From Pohlia nutans (lineage: Eukaryota; Streptophyta; Bryopsida; Bryales; Mniaceae): DNA of 64,000 nt. Positions 11,871 through 30,821 of the stretch are shown here, piece after piece (the stretch's first letter is position 1; the number at the start of each line of letters is the position of its first letter). Location of the stretch: NCBI GenBank assembly GCA_022496805.1, contig CM040087.1, positions 14,901,501 to 14,965,500 of the forward strand, read 5' to 3'. The translations under genes were made by a program, and so were the position numbers. Below the pieces are notes generated by a model. The model worked only from the letters and a program-made list of their open reading frames with translations, did not search any database and was not told where the DNA came from.

Positions 11871-12740
11871 CTAATGATGGGGCTGATGAGACGATGTGGA
11901 ATATTCCTCATCATTTCATTGGGGAGAGGGCAGTCCTCAATGTTATGTGTCTCAACACTCTTGCAAAAAGCGAAATCTAGATTCTTTTTACATAGTATTT
12001 TGAGTTCAAGATTGAAAGCTTTGCCAATATTTGTAATCTTTTTCTCAATTCAATCATTCACTATAGAGTGTTTGTCACGGTTTGGTACTTTGAACATCAG
12101 TTTCTTTTAGTATAGTGAATAGTGGGAACGTGCAACATCTCCCTTGTCCTAGAATGCTATAAAAGATCAAATGCAATGAACAGTACACTCAAACCTCTTG
12201 ATAATGACCCTCTCTACAATGACATTCTTGAATATCTTGCACACTTCGAACACTATCATATTGATTGTGACACACTTGTCACAAATTCAAACTAAGACAT
12301 ACACTGAATGACGTATTTAGTGTTCACAGATGCTATTTTAATCCTGGACACTATTTATTTTTAGAGAGATATAGTGTACTTGTAAGAAAAAAATGAATGT
12401 AGTGTTTCAAGAATATATAGCAACTTTATCATAAATATGGTATACCACCTCATGTGAGTCTCATTACTTGAAAAGAACATGTCACTTTCAATGAAAGTCA
12501 TAATGACAAGTAGCAAACTCTTATACAATGTCAAAGGACACTATTTCTCTTCACATTTAAATGAATTGACATCAACATATTACAACACATCTATGTTTTA
12601 TTTAATACCTATCGGGCTTTTAGGGGTTAATAATGTAACCTACTTCTCAATTCTAGAGTGTTGTGCGCGAGGGCCACATTCAGACATCCTGATCTTGAAA
12701 CTGAATTTCCACATCAGATTTTTGAGAGGTCCACCTCACC
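11871..12740. other. Spacer containing dispersed repeat K
   Basis: From 12290 to about 12600 the sequence matches 59165-59490 (repeat K). The rest shows no recognisable gene. TTTTAGGGGTTAA at 12616-12629 looks like the right end of a further TTAA element whose left end I cannot find. Confidence 0.5.
12290..12600. repeat. Dispersed repeat K, copy 1
   Basis: Aligned by eye with 59165-59490: GGACACTATTTCTCTTC, CTCATTACTTG and AAGAACATG occur in the same order. The phrase GGACACTATTT occurs at both ends of the unit. It is probably a further non-autonomous element, with ends undefined. Confidence 0.75.
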
Positions 12741-13317
12741 TTAACCCCTAAATGCCTTCACCTATGTCCAATTTGAGCAGTTTTGCAAAGATGTATTATA
12801 AAATGCAACGAACATGAATATTTGGAACTTGATGTACGAATAAAAGTTATACATTTTGAATTTTGGATTCTATCCATACGGTTAGATCTATTATTGCTAT
12901 CACTAATATTTTTCTATAAATTTTGAAACATAAAATAAAAAACTATTTTGTAATTCGATTACGAATAAGATATTGATAATATGTGGATGAAATCTGTTGT
13001 GATGGGTTATAATGTAGTACTCTAACTGTTGTGATTTTTGGAGATTTTTTAGATGCTTGATTTTATGAGTTAATTTTTTCAAGAACAATTTTAAACCAAA
13101 ATCTTCAAAATTTTGGGTGAAACACTGCAACACGAAATGAGGCATAATTTTTTCACAAATTGTTTCCTTTTTGATCGGATCACACATACATGAAGTTAAC
13201 TTCCCATAAAAAATTTAGTAAAAAAATCACAGTACAAAATGTGCATGACGGATGAGAAACTACGGATGAAATCTGTACATCAAGCAAAACATGCATAGTT
13301 GGGCAATTAGGGGTTAA
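12741..13317 (+). mobile_element. TTAA element E2
   Basis: TTAACCCCTAAATGCCTTCA to GGGCAATTAGGGGTTAA, 577 bp, co-linear with E1 throughout. Confidence 0.92.
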
Positions 13318-15016
13318 ACTAATAACATAATGATGTGAGGCACTTTTGAACATAAATGAATTAATTTATTTGAAAGTGACCATGACACAGGATAAGCGAG
13401 AATTTTTCTTTTTTCCTTTTTTTTCTATTTCGATCCCAAGCTCCTCAGCCATCTCTCTCCTTCGGGGTTTATGGAGGGTTTATGATCTGTTTGCCTGGGG
13501 TTTTGGAATGCGCACAAGGTTTTGAAAGGCGCAAGACAAGCACTCAGATGGTCACTTTGGAGATCCTACGTCTCTTGAACGATCGCTCTCTCGTATTGAA
13601 ACCTTTGCATTTCAGGTTTTGCATTTCAGGTTTCTCAGTTTCTTGAACCAAGAAGATAGATAGATAGAAACTCCAGCCCTTTTTTCCAGGCCGGCGTGAA
13701 TAAAGTGCCTGTTCGTAATGTTAATAACCCAGTCCCACCGGACAAAAGGCCATTGAAACTTTGAATCAAGAACATGTATTCAATAACCGGTATGCATAGG
13801 AATGTACAAAATGAGCTCATCATCCTGCAGCGGAGCAGATATGTCATCAGTTCTTCAATTGAGTTCCAGTTTAGGGTTTTCAGTAGATGGTCGATCAATC
13901 GTATAAGCTGCAGCGGAGTGAAGAGATGATGGGTGCAAGTTGTTCAGAGGCTGTAGGGATTAAACTTAAGGAAGGAATCTTTGTAGCTTCAGTCTAAACG
14001 TCATGCAATCAGACTGTGACGCTCCCAAGTTCCACATCATCTTTTTAGAGCATTCAACAGACCATACCTTTCATGTATTTGTGAAACCCTAATTCAAATG
14101 TAGTTTCCGACCTGTGATTTACATGAAAGTGTGATTGACTTCCTGTCTTTCTCCATCCAAAATTGATATCCCTAATTGTCATGCAATCAGACTATGAAGC
14201 TTGCAAATTACTCTGATCAGCTGTGAAGAAGAGGCTGCCTGTTCTTTACTTCTCAGATGCTAAAGGTATTCAAGGTTCCTGTAATTTGCTATTACATTTG
14301 ACACCAGTGTGAAATTACCCTATTTGAAGCTGTGATTGAAATGGTGTTTGATAAGCTTCTTTGTTCCTTTCTGCACTTGCTCTAAATGTTTACAACTAGG
14401 ATATTTTCTATTTTTGAGAATTTAAGGGAACATAGATAGTTCTCCAATCATTGCGCTGGAAAGTGCAGAATAATTTGCACTTGTGTGGTGCCTCTTCTAT
14501 GGACAAAATTACAACTTGTATTTAATGGTACATATTAAAAATGAAGCTTCACAATTGCTTCAGAGATACTTGATCCCACAACACTTGAACTACTTGTATG
14601 ACTTCTTACTTACTCTTTAAGGTAGGATGTCTTAAAACCACCACCTCCCCCAATTATGACATGTAGAGCTTTCTTGGTGCCAACACAGTTGAGACTCAAA
14701 ACCATCAATTTCACTATTCAAGTAAATCAATGGCATGCCAAGCATTGTGAAGAAATAGTGGTGGTTCTAAGTTAGCTCATGAGCGGAATTTAGGAACAAG
14801 TGTGAACTTAGGAAATTGGTATGTAATGTATGGATTAGAGGTTACTTTCCACTTTGAAATTTTGTATAAAATTGACAAATGCGAAATAGATGTTGCAAAT
14901 TTTTGCAATCCTCATCAAAACCTATTTCAAATACGCTCATTTTTTTTTCGAATTTGGCACTGCCAAAAATAGGCCAGATTGCTTAAGCTGGTGATTTTAG
15001 GACAATCAACCATACC
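13318..15016. other. Spacer without a firm gene
   Basis: A pyrimidine-rich stretch (13405-13470) followed by direct duplications of TTTGCATTTCAGG (13605-13630) looks like a 5' leader, but no open frame follows. Repeat P copy 1 lies at 13653-13756. GTCATGCAATCAGACT occurs twice (about 14000 and 14178). I cannot assign a gene. Confidence 0.4.
13653..13756 (-). repeat. Dispersed repeat P, copy 1
   Basis: Contains GCCGGCGTGAATAAAGTG and CCCACCGGACAAAAGGCCAT, shared with 39072-39168 and, inverted, with 43329-43426. On the minus strand its end runs into (TATC)n. A microsatellite tail of this sort is common at the 3' ends of non-LTR elements and SINEs. Confidence 0.85.
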
Positions 15017-15592
15017 TTAACCCCTAAACGTCCTCACCCTTTTCAGATTTGGCAATTTTTCAAAAATGCATTATAAAATGCAACTAAGAGGGGTATTTTC
15101 AATTTTATGAATGAATAAAAGTTGTACATTATGCGTTTTAGATTCTATCCATACAGTTAGATTTGCGATTGTTATCACCAATATTTGTGTATAAATTTTA
15201 AAACTTAAAATTTAGAGCTCTTTTGTAATATGATTACGAATAAGATATTGACAATCTAATATTGAATTTTTTTGAGATGGGTTGAAATGTGATACTCTAA
15301 GTGTAGTGATTTTTGGAGATTTTTTGGTTGCTTATTACTAGTACTCGACTTTTTCAAGAGCACTTTTAGACTAAAATCTTTCAAATTTGGGGTGGAACAC
15401 TACAACATGAAATGAGGCATAAAAATTTCACAAATCATCCCCTTTCTAATCGGATCACACATGCACGAAGCTAACTTCCCATAAAAGTTTTAGTAAAAAT
15501 TTCACACTGCAAAAAGTGCATGATCAATGAGAAATCCGAGTTCAAAGACGAACATCATCCAAAATATGGATGGTTGGGCGGTTAGGGGTTAA
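15017..15592 (+). mobile_element. TTAA element E3
   Basis: TTAACCCCTAAACGTCCTCA to GGGCGGTTAGGGGTTAA, 576 bp, co-linear with E1 and E2 but more diverged. Confidence 0.9.
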
Positions 15593-16209
15593 TGCAAAAA
15601 ATCTTTGACTATCCTCCAAAGGTTCACTATCAAATAATAAATAGTGTATAAAAGAAATCTAAATTGTTGTATGATTTTTGATCATTCTTTTTTCATTTAT
15701 TACAAAATTAAAACACGCTTCATTGCAATTCCAATGCAATTTGTGGTTTCAAAATCGGTTCATTTTTTAGCATGCCAGAGCTTCCTAAAAATTGTTGAAC
15801 TTTCTAGTGAAAACCAATTGAAAATTTTGTAACCATCTTGTACCCCACTATACAAAGTCACGCATCGGAGCAATTTCTCAAATCAACAAACGGCATTTAC
15901 ATATCGACAAGTTGTGCACCGGAGTGTGTAGCAAAGAAGAAGAGAGCGTTGGAATGGACAATCACGGGTAAAATTCCTAGTCGGTCAGCCCTGCAACAAG
16001 AAAACCCTAAGCAAACCTTAGCTATAGCTAAATTGGCGTAGCTATCTTTGGTGCAGCCATGGCTAACTAAAACCATCCTCAGGCCTTGTACACACCACCC
16101 ATCACACCATGGAATTGGCTTCGCCCGAAGCATCTTACCAAGGATTATGGCTATTTGGCTATAGCCATAGGAGTGGGCAGGGCTAATAAAGAGAGTTTCA
16201 ATAGATTTT
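15593..16209. other. Spacer, no gene recognised
   Basis: AT-rich, with one GC-richer part (15840-16190). In that part both strands stay open for 60-137 codons, but I recognise no domain. TATGGCTATTTGGCTATAGC (16147) is a short internal repeat. Confidence 0.4.
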
Positions 16210-16443
16210 TTAACCCCTAAACGTCTGAACGTGCCGTGGCAACCAGTAGAATACGGTGTATTTTGGTTGTATTTGGAATGGATCCACACCTTCAATGGAT
16301 TTGAGTTCAAAAGAGAAGTTGAAATTTAAATTTATGTGGTTCTAATGAGCTATTAAGATACCAATTTAGAGTTTCTTGTTGATAGCAAATCTCAAGTACA
16401 TGACAAACATATATACTATCCCCATGGGACATTTAAGGGTTAA
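16210..16443 (+). mobile_element. TTAA element J1
   Basis: TTAACCCCTAAACGTCTGAA to CATGGGACATTTAAGGGTTAA; 234 bp, same family as J2 and J3. Only 58 bases separate it from D2, and that gap ends in CCAAAGGGTTAA, possibly the end of another element. Confidence 0.85.
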
Positions 16444-16501
16444 AAATATCACCAATAAAAAAAACTGCCATTTTTCCAGAACCACCCTGGGCTCCAAAGG
16501 G

Positions 16502-17252
16502 TTAACCCTTTAGTGCCCAGGGTACTGTAGCTCGAAGTACTGGTTTTCAGTGCTTTTTTTCATTGCGATTGAGGCTACCAAAAATAGATTGGATTAAATT
16601 AGAAAGTAGCCGTACATTCTATTCTCAACTGGAGAGAACACATTTTATTAAAATTTGAGAATCATTCAATGGTGAGATCGGAAGATTATAGTATGTATTT
16701 GAACTGTATAATGCACGCTCAAAAATGAGATTTTGGGGGGTGTGTGACTTCAAAGTTAAATAGAATTTGAGTTAAATTTTCAAAAATAAAAATAAAGAAG
16801 TTCAGCTCACACATAATTATTGTAAACATTATAAGTGAAAGTGACTTATCCACATACGGTTTAGGACAAAATTTTATGCATTGAAAATTGACAGGAGTGG
16901 GTACATTAGTCAAGATCGGATTACACACTAAGATGAAGAAGAGAACACATTCCAAAAAAATAAAACAAGATAACAAACTTCCAAACAGAAGAAATACTGC
17001 ATAATACATGTGCTGTATTTGTAAGTATTTACTGTACTTTCAAGTATTTGCAGTATTTTCGCATTCTGTTGATAGGTATTTTGATAGTTGTACAATTCCA
17101 AATTGAAAATTTCTTTTTCTGGAAGGTGCGTGATGTATGTGGGCAAATCTGAACTTCAAAACTGAAGTTCCAATTCTTCACGGATTCTCTGCTATTTACA
17201 TTTCGGACGTTGTAGTGACCATAATGTGGTCAGCTGGGCACTAAAGAGTTAA
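16502..17252 (+). mobile_element. TTAA element D2
   Basis: TTAACCCTTTAGTGCCCAGG to TGGGCACTAAAGAGTTAA, 751 bp. The terminal inverted repeat is about 14 bp. The interior matches D3 and D4. Confidence 0.92.
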
Positions 17253-17751
17253 TATGCATTCTGAATCTACAGCACAAAAGGCAATGAAAGAAAATATGCA
17301 TGGGACACAGTGAAGACGCACCAACTTAAAAGCACGGAATATGCACAAAATTTACTTCACACGGAAGTCAAGTGTGAGTCACATAGCATATCAGCGTCTA
17401 CAGCCTATTTCTTGATGCACTTTATTTGAGGGTCCAAGCCAACTTCAGGGGCAGAAACCGCTTTAAATGAATCAAAGGAAACTTAAAAGGAAAAGATGTG
17501 TACCTGTGTGTCCCTAAATGCAGATCATTTACACTCAACCCACTTGTCATATCGACTAAGTCTTAAATACATCTTCATGTCGGTCCTGTAGTGAGCCCTT
17601 TGGGACGAGATACAGAACTGCAAACCTTACACACAAGTAGGCAGGCATGCAGACATGTTACTGGGTGCTTGGCAATTGCACAATGCTTTCAAACGAATTA
17701 AATAAGGAGAAAAGAGAGGGGGAGAGAGAGAGGGAGGGGCAGGAAAACTAT
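17253..17751. other. 3' flank of the NDR kinase gene
   Basis: Lies downstream of the kinase stop codon. It holds a purine-rich run (17701-17742) and probably the 3' UTR and polyadenylation region. I see no second gene. Confidence 0.5.
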
Positions 17752-23953
<6,202 letters not shown>

Positions 23954-25260
23954 CGCAGACCCTGGCCTGGTTCTCTGCTACTACTAAACTCTGGACCACA
24001 AGACCATTTCTCTCTCTACTCTACGCCTCTACTTCTTTGCAGCTCCCACTCCCCTGTGTCTCTGAAAACAAACTGTCTTTCTCTTCTGTTTCACCTCAAC
24101 TTCGCCCCTGTCTCTGAACGAGGACACTTCAAGCTCCGGCATTTCCACCAAATCGAGCTAATTACTCCGCATGCACGACTCTTCAACACACGTACAACCT
24201 TTCCCATGCACGAGTACCATGCTTAAAGTTCACATCCAACCGAAAAGCTCCCAAGGCTCACATTAACGCTTAGGTTTCCGAACAACACCACAACACTTCT
24301 AACCAATTCTTGCTCCAGCTGAAACGTCGTCTTCACAATATCTCGTGCTCGTAATTTCATCTGTACGGACGGGTCACAGAAGCATCGACAAGCTCTTTCT
24401 CGGTCCTACTAGGGTTTTTATCTTAGCGAAATCAACGAGGTGATCCAGTACGGCCAGAAGCAAGAAAAAGCACTGAAAGAAACCTCACAGAAACGCACGG
24501 CGCATCCAATTGTCGGTAATTCCAAACAAAAAAGGACTCGAGAGAGGGAAAGCAAACGGGAACGAAGCCTTCTTCTTTTTTTTCCTTTCAAACGCAATTC
24601 CGCGGTCCCGTTCAGCTGCAAGAAAGCGAACCAGGCTACGTTACTGTCAAGTGCAAAGCTAAGGGTTACTAAAAAGACGAAAGAGAGCGTGGAACGGCTC
24701 GAAAACGAGAAAACTGCTCTCCCGGGCGCGTTTCTGGACCGATTTCGACGATTCGAAAGGCGTTGCGAAGGATTCGTGACGGCAGTCCCGATGCAAGAGC
24801 GACCGCGCAAGCGATCTCGGGCAGGAAAGGGGATCGGCGGGGTGGGCACGCCAGGCGAGGAAGAAGCCGATGGGACGACTTGTTCTTCCGCTTGTTGCCT
24901 GGCCCATAGTAGAGGGGAGAGGCGCCGTGGTTTCTCGTCGCCCCTATCCCGACGAAGCGTCGGCTCTTCGACGGAAGTTAAGGGGACGGAGGGTTTCAGT
25001 CGTCGGACTTTTTGGTTCCCCACGCGGATTGCGGCGTTCGCTGGATGGAGCGCCGACACGTTCCCAGCGGCGTTCTCTGGCTACAGGCTCACGCGGAAAC
25101 GCAGGCCCCACTCCCGCTCGTCGATCCTATGACCGTGTGTGGAGTAGGTCGGTTCACCAAGCTTTTGACAAACGCCGTAAATTACAAGCCAGCTTTTTTT
25201 TCAAAACAAAAGGTAGGTGCCTCTCTTTTGTGTAATTACTATGTGTGAATTTCCTAGAAC
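23954..25260 (-). promoter_or_regulatory. 5' leader and promoter region of the NDR kinase gene (inferred)
   Basis: Lies upstream of the kinase start codon on the minus strand. The part from about 24600 to 25140 is visibly richer in GC and CpG than anything else nearby. It gives long open frames on both strands with arginine- and serine-rich, low-complexity translations. I read these as by-products of composition, not as genes. A 5' UTR intron is possible. Confidence 0.5.
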
Positions 25261-25399
25261 TAACTTGTAGGAAATTCAAACCAATAATCAAGATCTTCTC
25301 ACTTAGGTCCGAGATGACCCTAAACTATCAAGGTGATGGTGGTAAGGTACCGGAGGTGTTTCCCTCCTTGAGCTTCGGCTCGTTCTTTTAATACATTCT

Positions 25400-25555
25400 C
25401 CCGAAATTGGTTTAAAGGTAAGGTACCGAAACCGAATGGAGAGGTCGGTGGTTCGATTCCCGGCTGTGAAATCGTCTTACTACTTGATTGGAAAAACTTG
25501 CCGCAAGTTGCAAAAATGCAATTCGTGTGTTTCACCAAACAAAAAATATATAAAA
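25400..25555 (+). repeat. Possible tRNA-derived SINE
   Basis: TGGTTTAAAGG (25408-25418) fits the RNA polymerase III A box and GGTTCGATTCC (25450-25460) fits the B box. Their spacing of 31 bases is right for a tRNA. A body of about 80 bases follows and then an A-rich tail (ACAAAAAATATATAAAAATA). The T-stem pairs poorly, so it is not a working tRNA. Only one copy is seen. Confidence 0.45.
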
Positions 25556-25559
25556 ATAA

Positions 25560-27038
25560 AAATCTTCTCACTTGATCAACATAAATTAACCCCTGAATGT
25601 ACTTCCCCAATTTATACAATTTGGGGTATTTTTGAGTTTTAGCCTCTAAATATAAAAGTAGATTAGACTTATTATAAAAATTACTATGTATCATTTTTCT
25701 AATGAATGATGCTTGAAAAAGTAATAAAAGAAAGTCTTTTTCGTTGGTTAAAGTTGTTTGAAAATGAACAAACCAAGTCCAAAGGGCACATTTGACGTTG
25801 AAGGCGGTTAATTCATTTTCGTTAAAAAATGCCACCATTCATTTTGTATTTGGATTAGGGTAATGTGGACCTTTCAAAATCTAAAGTGGAAATTGTTTTT
25901 AAAACAATTATAATACTTTGTACGGTAAAAAAAAGAATGTTAGAGAATATCCACAAGTTTTGGTATTTATTGAAAATAAAATTTCAATATATATATTTAT
26001 TTATTTATTTATTTATTTATTTTCATATATATATATATATATATTCAACATGATTAACAATCGCGTGCGACATAGAACAACTTTTAGAATCATCTATTAT
26101 GTAAAGCAAACAATACACATATGCACACAAGGACAGTTGCGTTGTGGGAATTGATGTACTAGACTTTGGTACGGGCCAATCTAGTAGAACATAGAATATA
26201 TACAAATAATAGTTTTAAACTTTCATACTATAGTTTACATTTTTTTAAACTATACTAAAAGTATCTTTAAAAAATCAAATACATAAAAGAAACAATTGTA
26301 TGCAAAAGAAGTGCTTGAATTTGAGTCATCCATCACCTAAAATCAAAATGCTTAGGTGGTAAGGGATTAGAAAATCTTAAACATATTTTTATGATATTTG
26401 TTTGTATACACAGTGGCACAATTTTTTTTTCAATTTCAACTTTTACTTCAATAAAATAGTAGACATCATGTATTATTATGCATCTTAAGTTTCACAATAT
26501 TTACATTAGCAAAAATTCCATATTCATTTGGCCTCCAAGACTATCAATTCTTCATATTTAGTATTGCAAATTTTTTGGGATTAATTAGGTTTTGGATGAT
26601 AACAACTGCTTTATGTGACCAAAAACACCTTGCGAGACACCTTGTTAATACAAACTTTGAATCTTACCGAGTATAATTTTTTGACACATGGATGGTCTAC
26701 TAGTTGAGAATTAAACCTAAATTATGAGCTAAATCTACATCAACATGAAGAAAATTGTGGGAATAGGGTAATAGACAAGATTCATTAACACATGTGTATT
26801 CTCTTCATATAAAATGTAATTTATATGAATTTTGGAAGTAAAAAGATAGTCAAACATCACTTGTAACATATACTCAGTTTTTTTTAACACAAAAGCATGA
26901 TGAATTGTATCCAATTCCGCCTACCACAGAAACCCCCGATTGAATCACAAGTGGTGAATTTAAAGTTCCTCGGGAACTAAAAGTTGTTGATTTTAGATTT
27001 ATTGAGAATTATAAGTGGTTGATTGTAGGTTCCTTGAA
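25560..27038. other. AT-rich spacer
   Basis: Contains TTTA repeats and a (TA)n run at 25990-26045. No gene, element termini or RNA are recognised in the rest. Confidence 0.5.
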
Positions 27039-29192
27039 TGACGAATGTCGAGGGCATTGTTTTGGATGATAGTTGTTGCGTTGACTGAAACCATTCATCC
27101 TTTTTGTGTCTTCTCTCTCTGGAAGCTTTGGTGCTTGGTTGTGCTTGTTTCCCGTCTCTCTTGGACTACAAGTTTTGTTATGAGTGTAGTTATTGCGGTT
27201 AAGCTAAGCGAAGAACAAGTAAACATGCAGAATAAGCGAGTGATTATCAAATAGCATGTCGATGATAACATGAAGTGTATGAAATATGTTTGCAGATTAG
27301 CATACAATTTATGAGTAGGTTAGTATCATTAGTTTAGAAAAATTGTACTATACATATTGATTAGAGAATAAAATGGTTCTTTAGATTAAACAATATTGCA
27401 CTTGTTTGATTATATTGTATAGGCGCTAATTCACACTTATAGTTGCAAATTATTGTCATTGGAGGATCTATGCTTTCTAATGAGAATCAAGCCTTCATTG
27501 CTCAACGCAATCATTCTTTTACATCAAATGTGTACATTGACCTTCATATTCAACGGAATCGACGATTGCGACAAATTCATATTCAGCAAACTCCTTATAT
27601 TCTACCCAATTACAAGCTTTTAGAGATGACCAATGTTCTCCAACAACGATACTTGTTGATTGTACCACTCAATTTCAGCTTACGTTATCTATTTCTGATG
27701 TTAAGTACAAAGATAAATTTTCTTACAAAAATATGTTTGGCAACCTTCGGTTTGGATCATATATCCCTTGACCTGATATTAAGTATGCCACCAAATAACA
27801 CAAGCACATAAGTTATTACGCCAATCCTAATCATAAGCATTGCAATGTTGTAAGGAAGATTTTAAAGTATTTGCGGGGATCTCCGGATTATAGTATTATT
27901 TATGGAAGTCCTCATGGTAACATGGTGCTACGTGCTTTATGTTATGCCAATTATGAAAATGATAAAGTTAATTGTCATTCAAGATTTGGTTGGATTATTT
28001 TCCTCAATCGTGAACCAATTGCTTGGGGATAAAGAAAAACATGACTGCATTTCTACGTTCACTACTCATGCGCAGTATATTGCCATTGCCATGTATGACT
28101 ATTCCTGCAAAGTTATCTGGTTTTGTACATTCTTACGCAACTTGGGTTATCCTTGAGAAAAACCAATTATATTTTTCTCTGATAACTAGACCATAATTTG
28201 TCTTGCTAAGCATCCATCTAGCTTGAACACGATTAAACATATTGAAATCAAGTTTTTGTATGCTACAAACCAAATGAAGAAGGGTGAAATCTCCTATTAG
28301 TATATGTCATCTCATCGGCAAATTGCTGATATTTTCACTAAGGGACTTCATGTCAAGTGATTTAAGTCACTACACAATGCCATACTCCAAAGTGTTGTTG
28401 AATTTTATGCAGACCTGTTAAATTTTATTTTCATATTCACCATTACATTTACTAGTAGAAAACTATGCCAAAGTGAACTACAATTGAAATCGGATGTAAT
28501 TCTTTTGACCAGCCTAATTTGCAGTTGTAAACGACTGCAGATTTGATCTGTTTAGTTTAGCAGCTGAAATTTTAGGAATTTCGAGGCATATAATATATCA
28601 TTGGAAAGGTCTTGAAAATACCTTTGCAAGAGTATATTACAAGCCCCAAAATTCTCAGAATTGCAATTGCTAAACAAAAAAAATTGTAGTCGTTTAGTAG
28701 CTGCAAATCAGGTTAGTCAAAGCAACTGCGGCTGCGGTTATTTTTAGCATAATGTTCTACTGGTGATTGAAGTGAGAGATTGTGTTTTAATTTCTTTTTA
28801 GTCAATGTACATAGTTTCATTTGACGAGTGGTTTTGTTCACTTGGATGATAGTCGTTACGTCGACTGAAACCATTCATCCTTTTTGTGTCATCTCTCTCT
28901 CTCAGCTTTGATGTTTTTGTCTCCCGTCTCTCTCAGATTGGAGGTCTTGCTGTGAATGTAGTTGTTGTGGTTAAGCCAAACAAAGAACAAGTGAGCATGC
29001 ACAATATATAAGTGAGTGATCAATTATCTAATAGCATGTTGATGATAACATAAAGTGTATGAAGTATGTTTGCAAAGAAACAGACGATTTATGAGTAGGT
29101 TAGTATCATTAGTTCAAGAAAGTTGTATATATTAATAAGAGAATAAAGTGGTTCTTTATATTATACAATATCGCGCTTGTTTGATTATATTG
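27039..29192 (+). mobile_element. Decayed Ty1/copia LTR retrotransposon
   Basis: Two similar flanks act as LTRs: 27039-27417 and 28822-29192. Both start TGACGA and carry GACTGAAACCATTCATCC and TTGTTTGATTATATTG. Only 1.4 kb lies between them, so gag, integrase and most of reverse transcriptase are gone. The surviving pol end (about 27770-28370) shows KILKYLRGSPDYSI, a decayed AQYIA motif, HIEIKF and RQIADIFTKGL, spread over two frames with several stops. This is the RNase H end of copia pol. LTR ends are approximate. Confidence 0.85.
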
Positions 29193-29709
29193 AAAAGAAT
29201 TATTAGAAACAAAAGAGGGCACTTACAAGACAAAGATGGAGAGGTGGGTAGTTATGGGGCATTACACCCATTGGAAGAAATAGGGGATTGTAGAAGGCCT
29301 CTAGTCTTGTGGAAAGTTGCAAAAGGAGGAGTACGCAAAAAGAAACATGAAAACATACCCCTAGACCTGCTACAACACAAGCTGACGCTTCTATTTTGTG
29401 TATCTTTTAGTCATCGTCGCACTACAGACATTGTAGCGTGTCCAATTGGAGCCCTTTCTCTTGTTCTTTTTTGTTTACTCTATTGTATTGTTTTTTCTTC
29501 ATTGTATCAATTTCACTACAACACTGTTTGTAAATTTGGACATAGTAGCTCATGGTTGATCATGCTCATAAACACCATGGGTAATAAAGTAGGCATTTAA
29601 GGGCCTCTTGCAAACCCATATTTCATGTAGCGTTGTACCTCACACAAAGCTTTTTATATTGCCAAGGGCAGGTAGAGTTCACAACGTACTACTTGAATGA
29701 AAGGCAAAC
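29193..29709. other. Spacer after the copia element
   Basis: An open frame of 150 codons overlaps the 3' LTR (29148-29600). It has no domain I recognise and is probably chance. Confidence 0.4.
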
Positions 29710-30238
29710 TTAACCCCTAAGTGTGCAAGGAGCTTTGTGGGGCCATAATTGGTCATTTTTCAATCAAATGCCAATTTTCACCTATTTCCTAATTTCAATT
29801 GAAAATAGTCTCATGTAGGAAAATGTGGGGGCTATCTTCTACTTTTTAGTCTAATTTACCGTTCTTCAAAATTGTTAAATTTACATATTTTATAACGCTG
29901 TAAAGCTCAAAACCCTTAAACTCCAATATACATTGTAGAAAAGGTTTTTCTATTGAATTTCTATTTATCTAAAGTGAAGAAGCATGTCACCTAAACTTTG
30001 TTTTTAACACTATTATTTACAATTTTCCTTAAAAGATTAGATTATTTAAAACATTTTTACAAGAAAAAAACTTTGAAAAATCTTATAAAATGCATTTTTA
30101 TTTACATAATTATGAATAAAACTAAAGTGAATTGGTTTAACAACAACCCGTATGAGAAAAATAACATAAAATATAATATATTTTAAAATACGATAAATTG
30201 TTGGGGTTTGACCAGGTAGTTATAGTACGGACGCTTAA
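29710..30238 (+). mobile_element. TTAA element B2
   Basis: TTAACCCCTAAGTGTGCAAG to GTACGGACGCTTAA, 529 bp. It is an uninterrupted reference copy for B1. It abuts H2 at a shared TTAA. Confidence 0.85.
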
Positions 30239-30821
30239 CCCCTAAACGTCCCAGAGTCCAGAAACTGGATCACGAACGGATTCAAAGCCTTCTCACGTTC
30301 TCATCAATGTTTGGATGAAACTCATCCAATTTTTTGGAGATTCTTCACCAAGTTGTTGTCCTATCTAATGACTGGATTCAGTCATATTGGAGTACATATT
30401 TTTTTTAAATTACAAATGTAGAAGTATGTCAAGTAGTTGGCCAAGCCAAAATTGCATTGACTCTAGTTCAAAGTGGAATCGTGAAAAATGAGGTCATAAA
30501 TTTAAGAAACACAAAAGTTTCAAAGTATCACCACATTTAAGAGAATCTCATTTCAAACTCATTCCAACAAAATTTTCTCAAAAAATATTGAAATTTAGTT
30601 TGTAATCGAATTTAGAAAGATTTTTTAATTTTAACTTTCAAATTTTATAATTAAATATTGGTGATGGTATCATTGAATCAAACCGTACGGATGGAACCTA
30701 AAATTCAAAATCTAGAACTTTCATTTGTATATCAATTCCAGAATATTCTTCTAAATGTATTTTATAATGCTTTTTCTCAAATTGTCAATTCCAGGGACAC
30801 CTTGGTACGTTTAGGGGTTAA
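30235..30821 (+). mobile_element. TTAA element H2, chimeric
   Basis: The left end TTAACCCCTAAACGTCCCAG and next 60 bases are family H. The right half (for example TACGGATGGAACCTAAAATT) resembles family E inverted. It ends GGTACGTTTAGGGGTTAA. Recombination between families is the likely cause. Confidence 0.8.

Noticed and set aside
24418..25235. Long open frames (121-230 codons) on both strands upstream of the NDR kinase
   Set aside because: The sequence is GC-richer with few stop codons. Translations are Arg/Ser-rich low complexity in several overlapping frames, and position fits a 5' leader and promoter.
25401..25473. A functional tRNA gene at the A and B boxes
   Set aside because: The T stem and acceptor stem do not pair, so at most it is a tRNA-derived repeat.
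29148..29600. A 150-codon open frame after the copia element
   Set aside because: It begins inside the LTR and has no recognisable domain or repeat of codon pattern.
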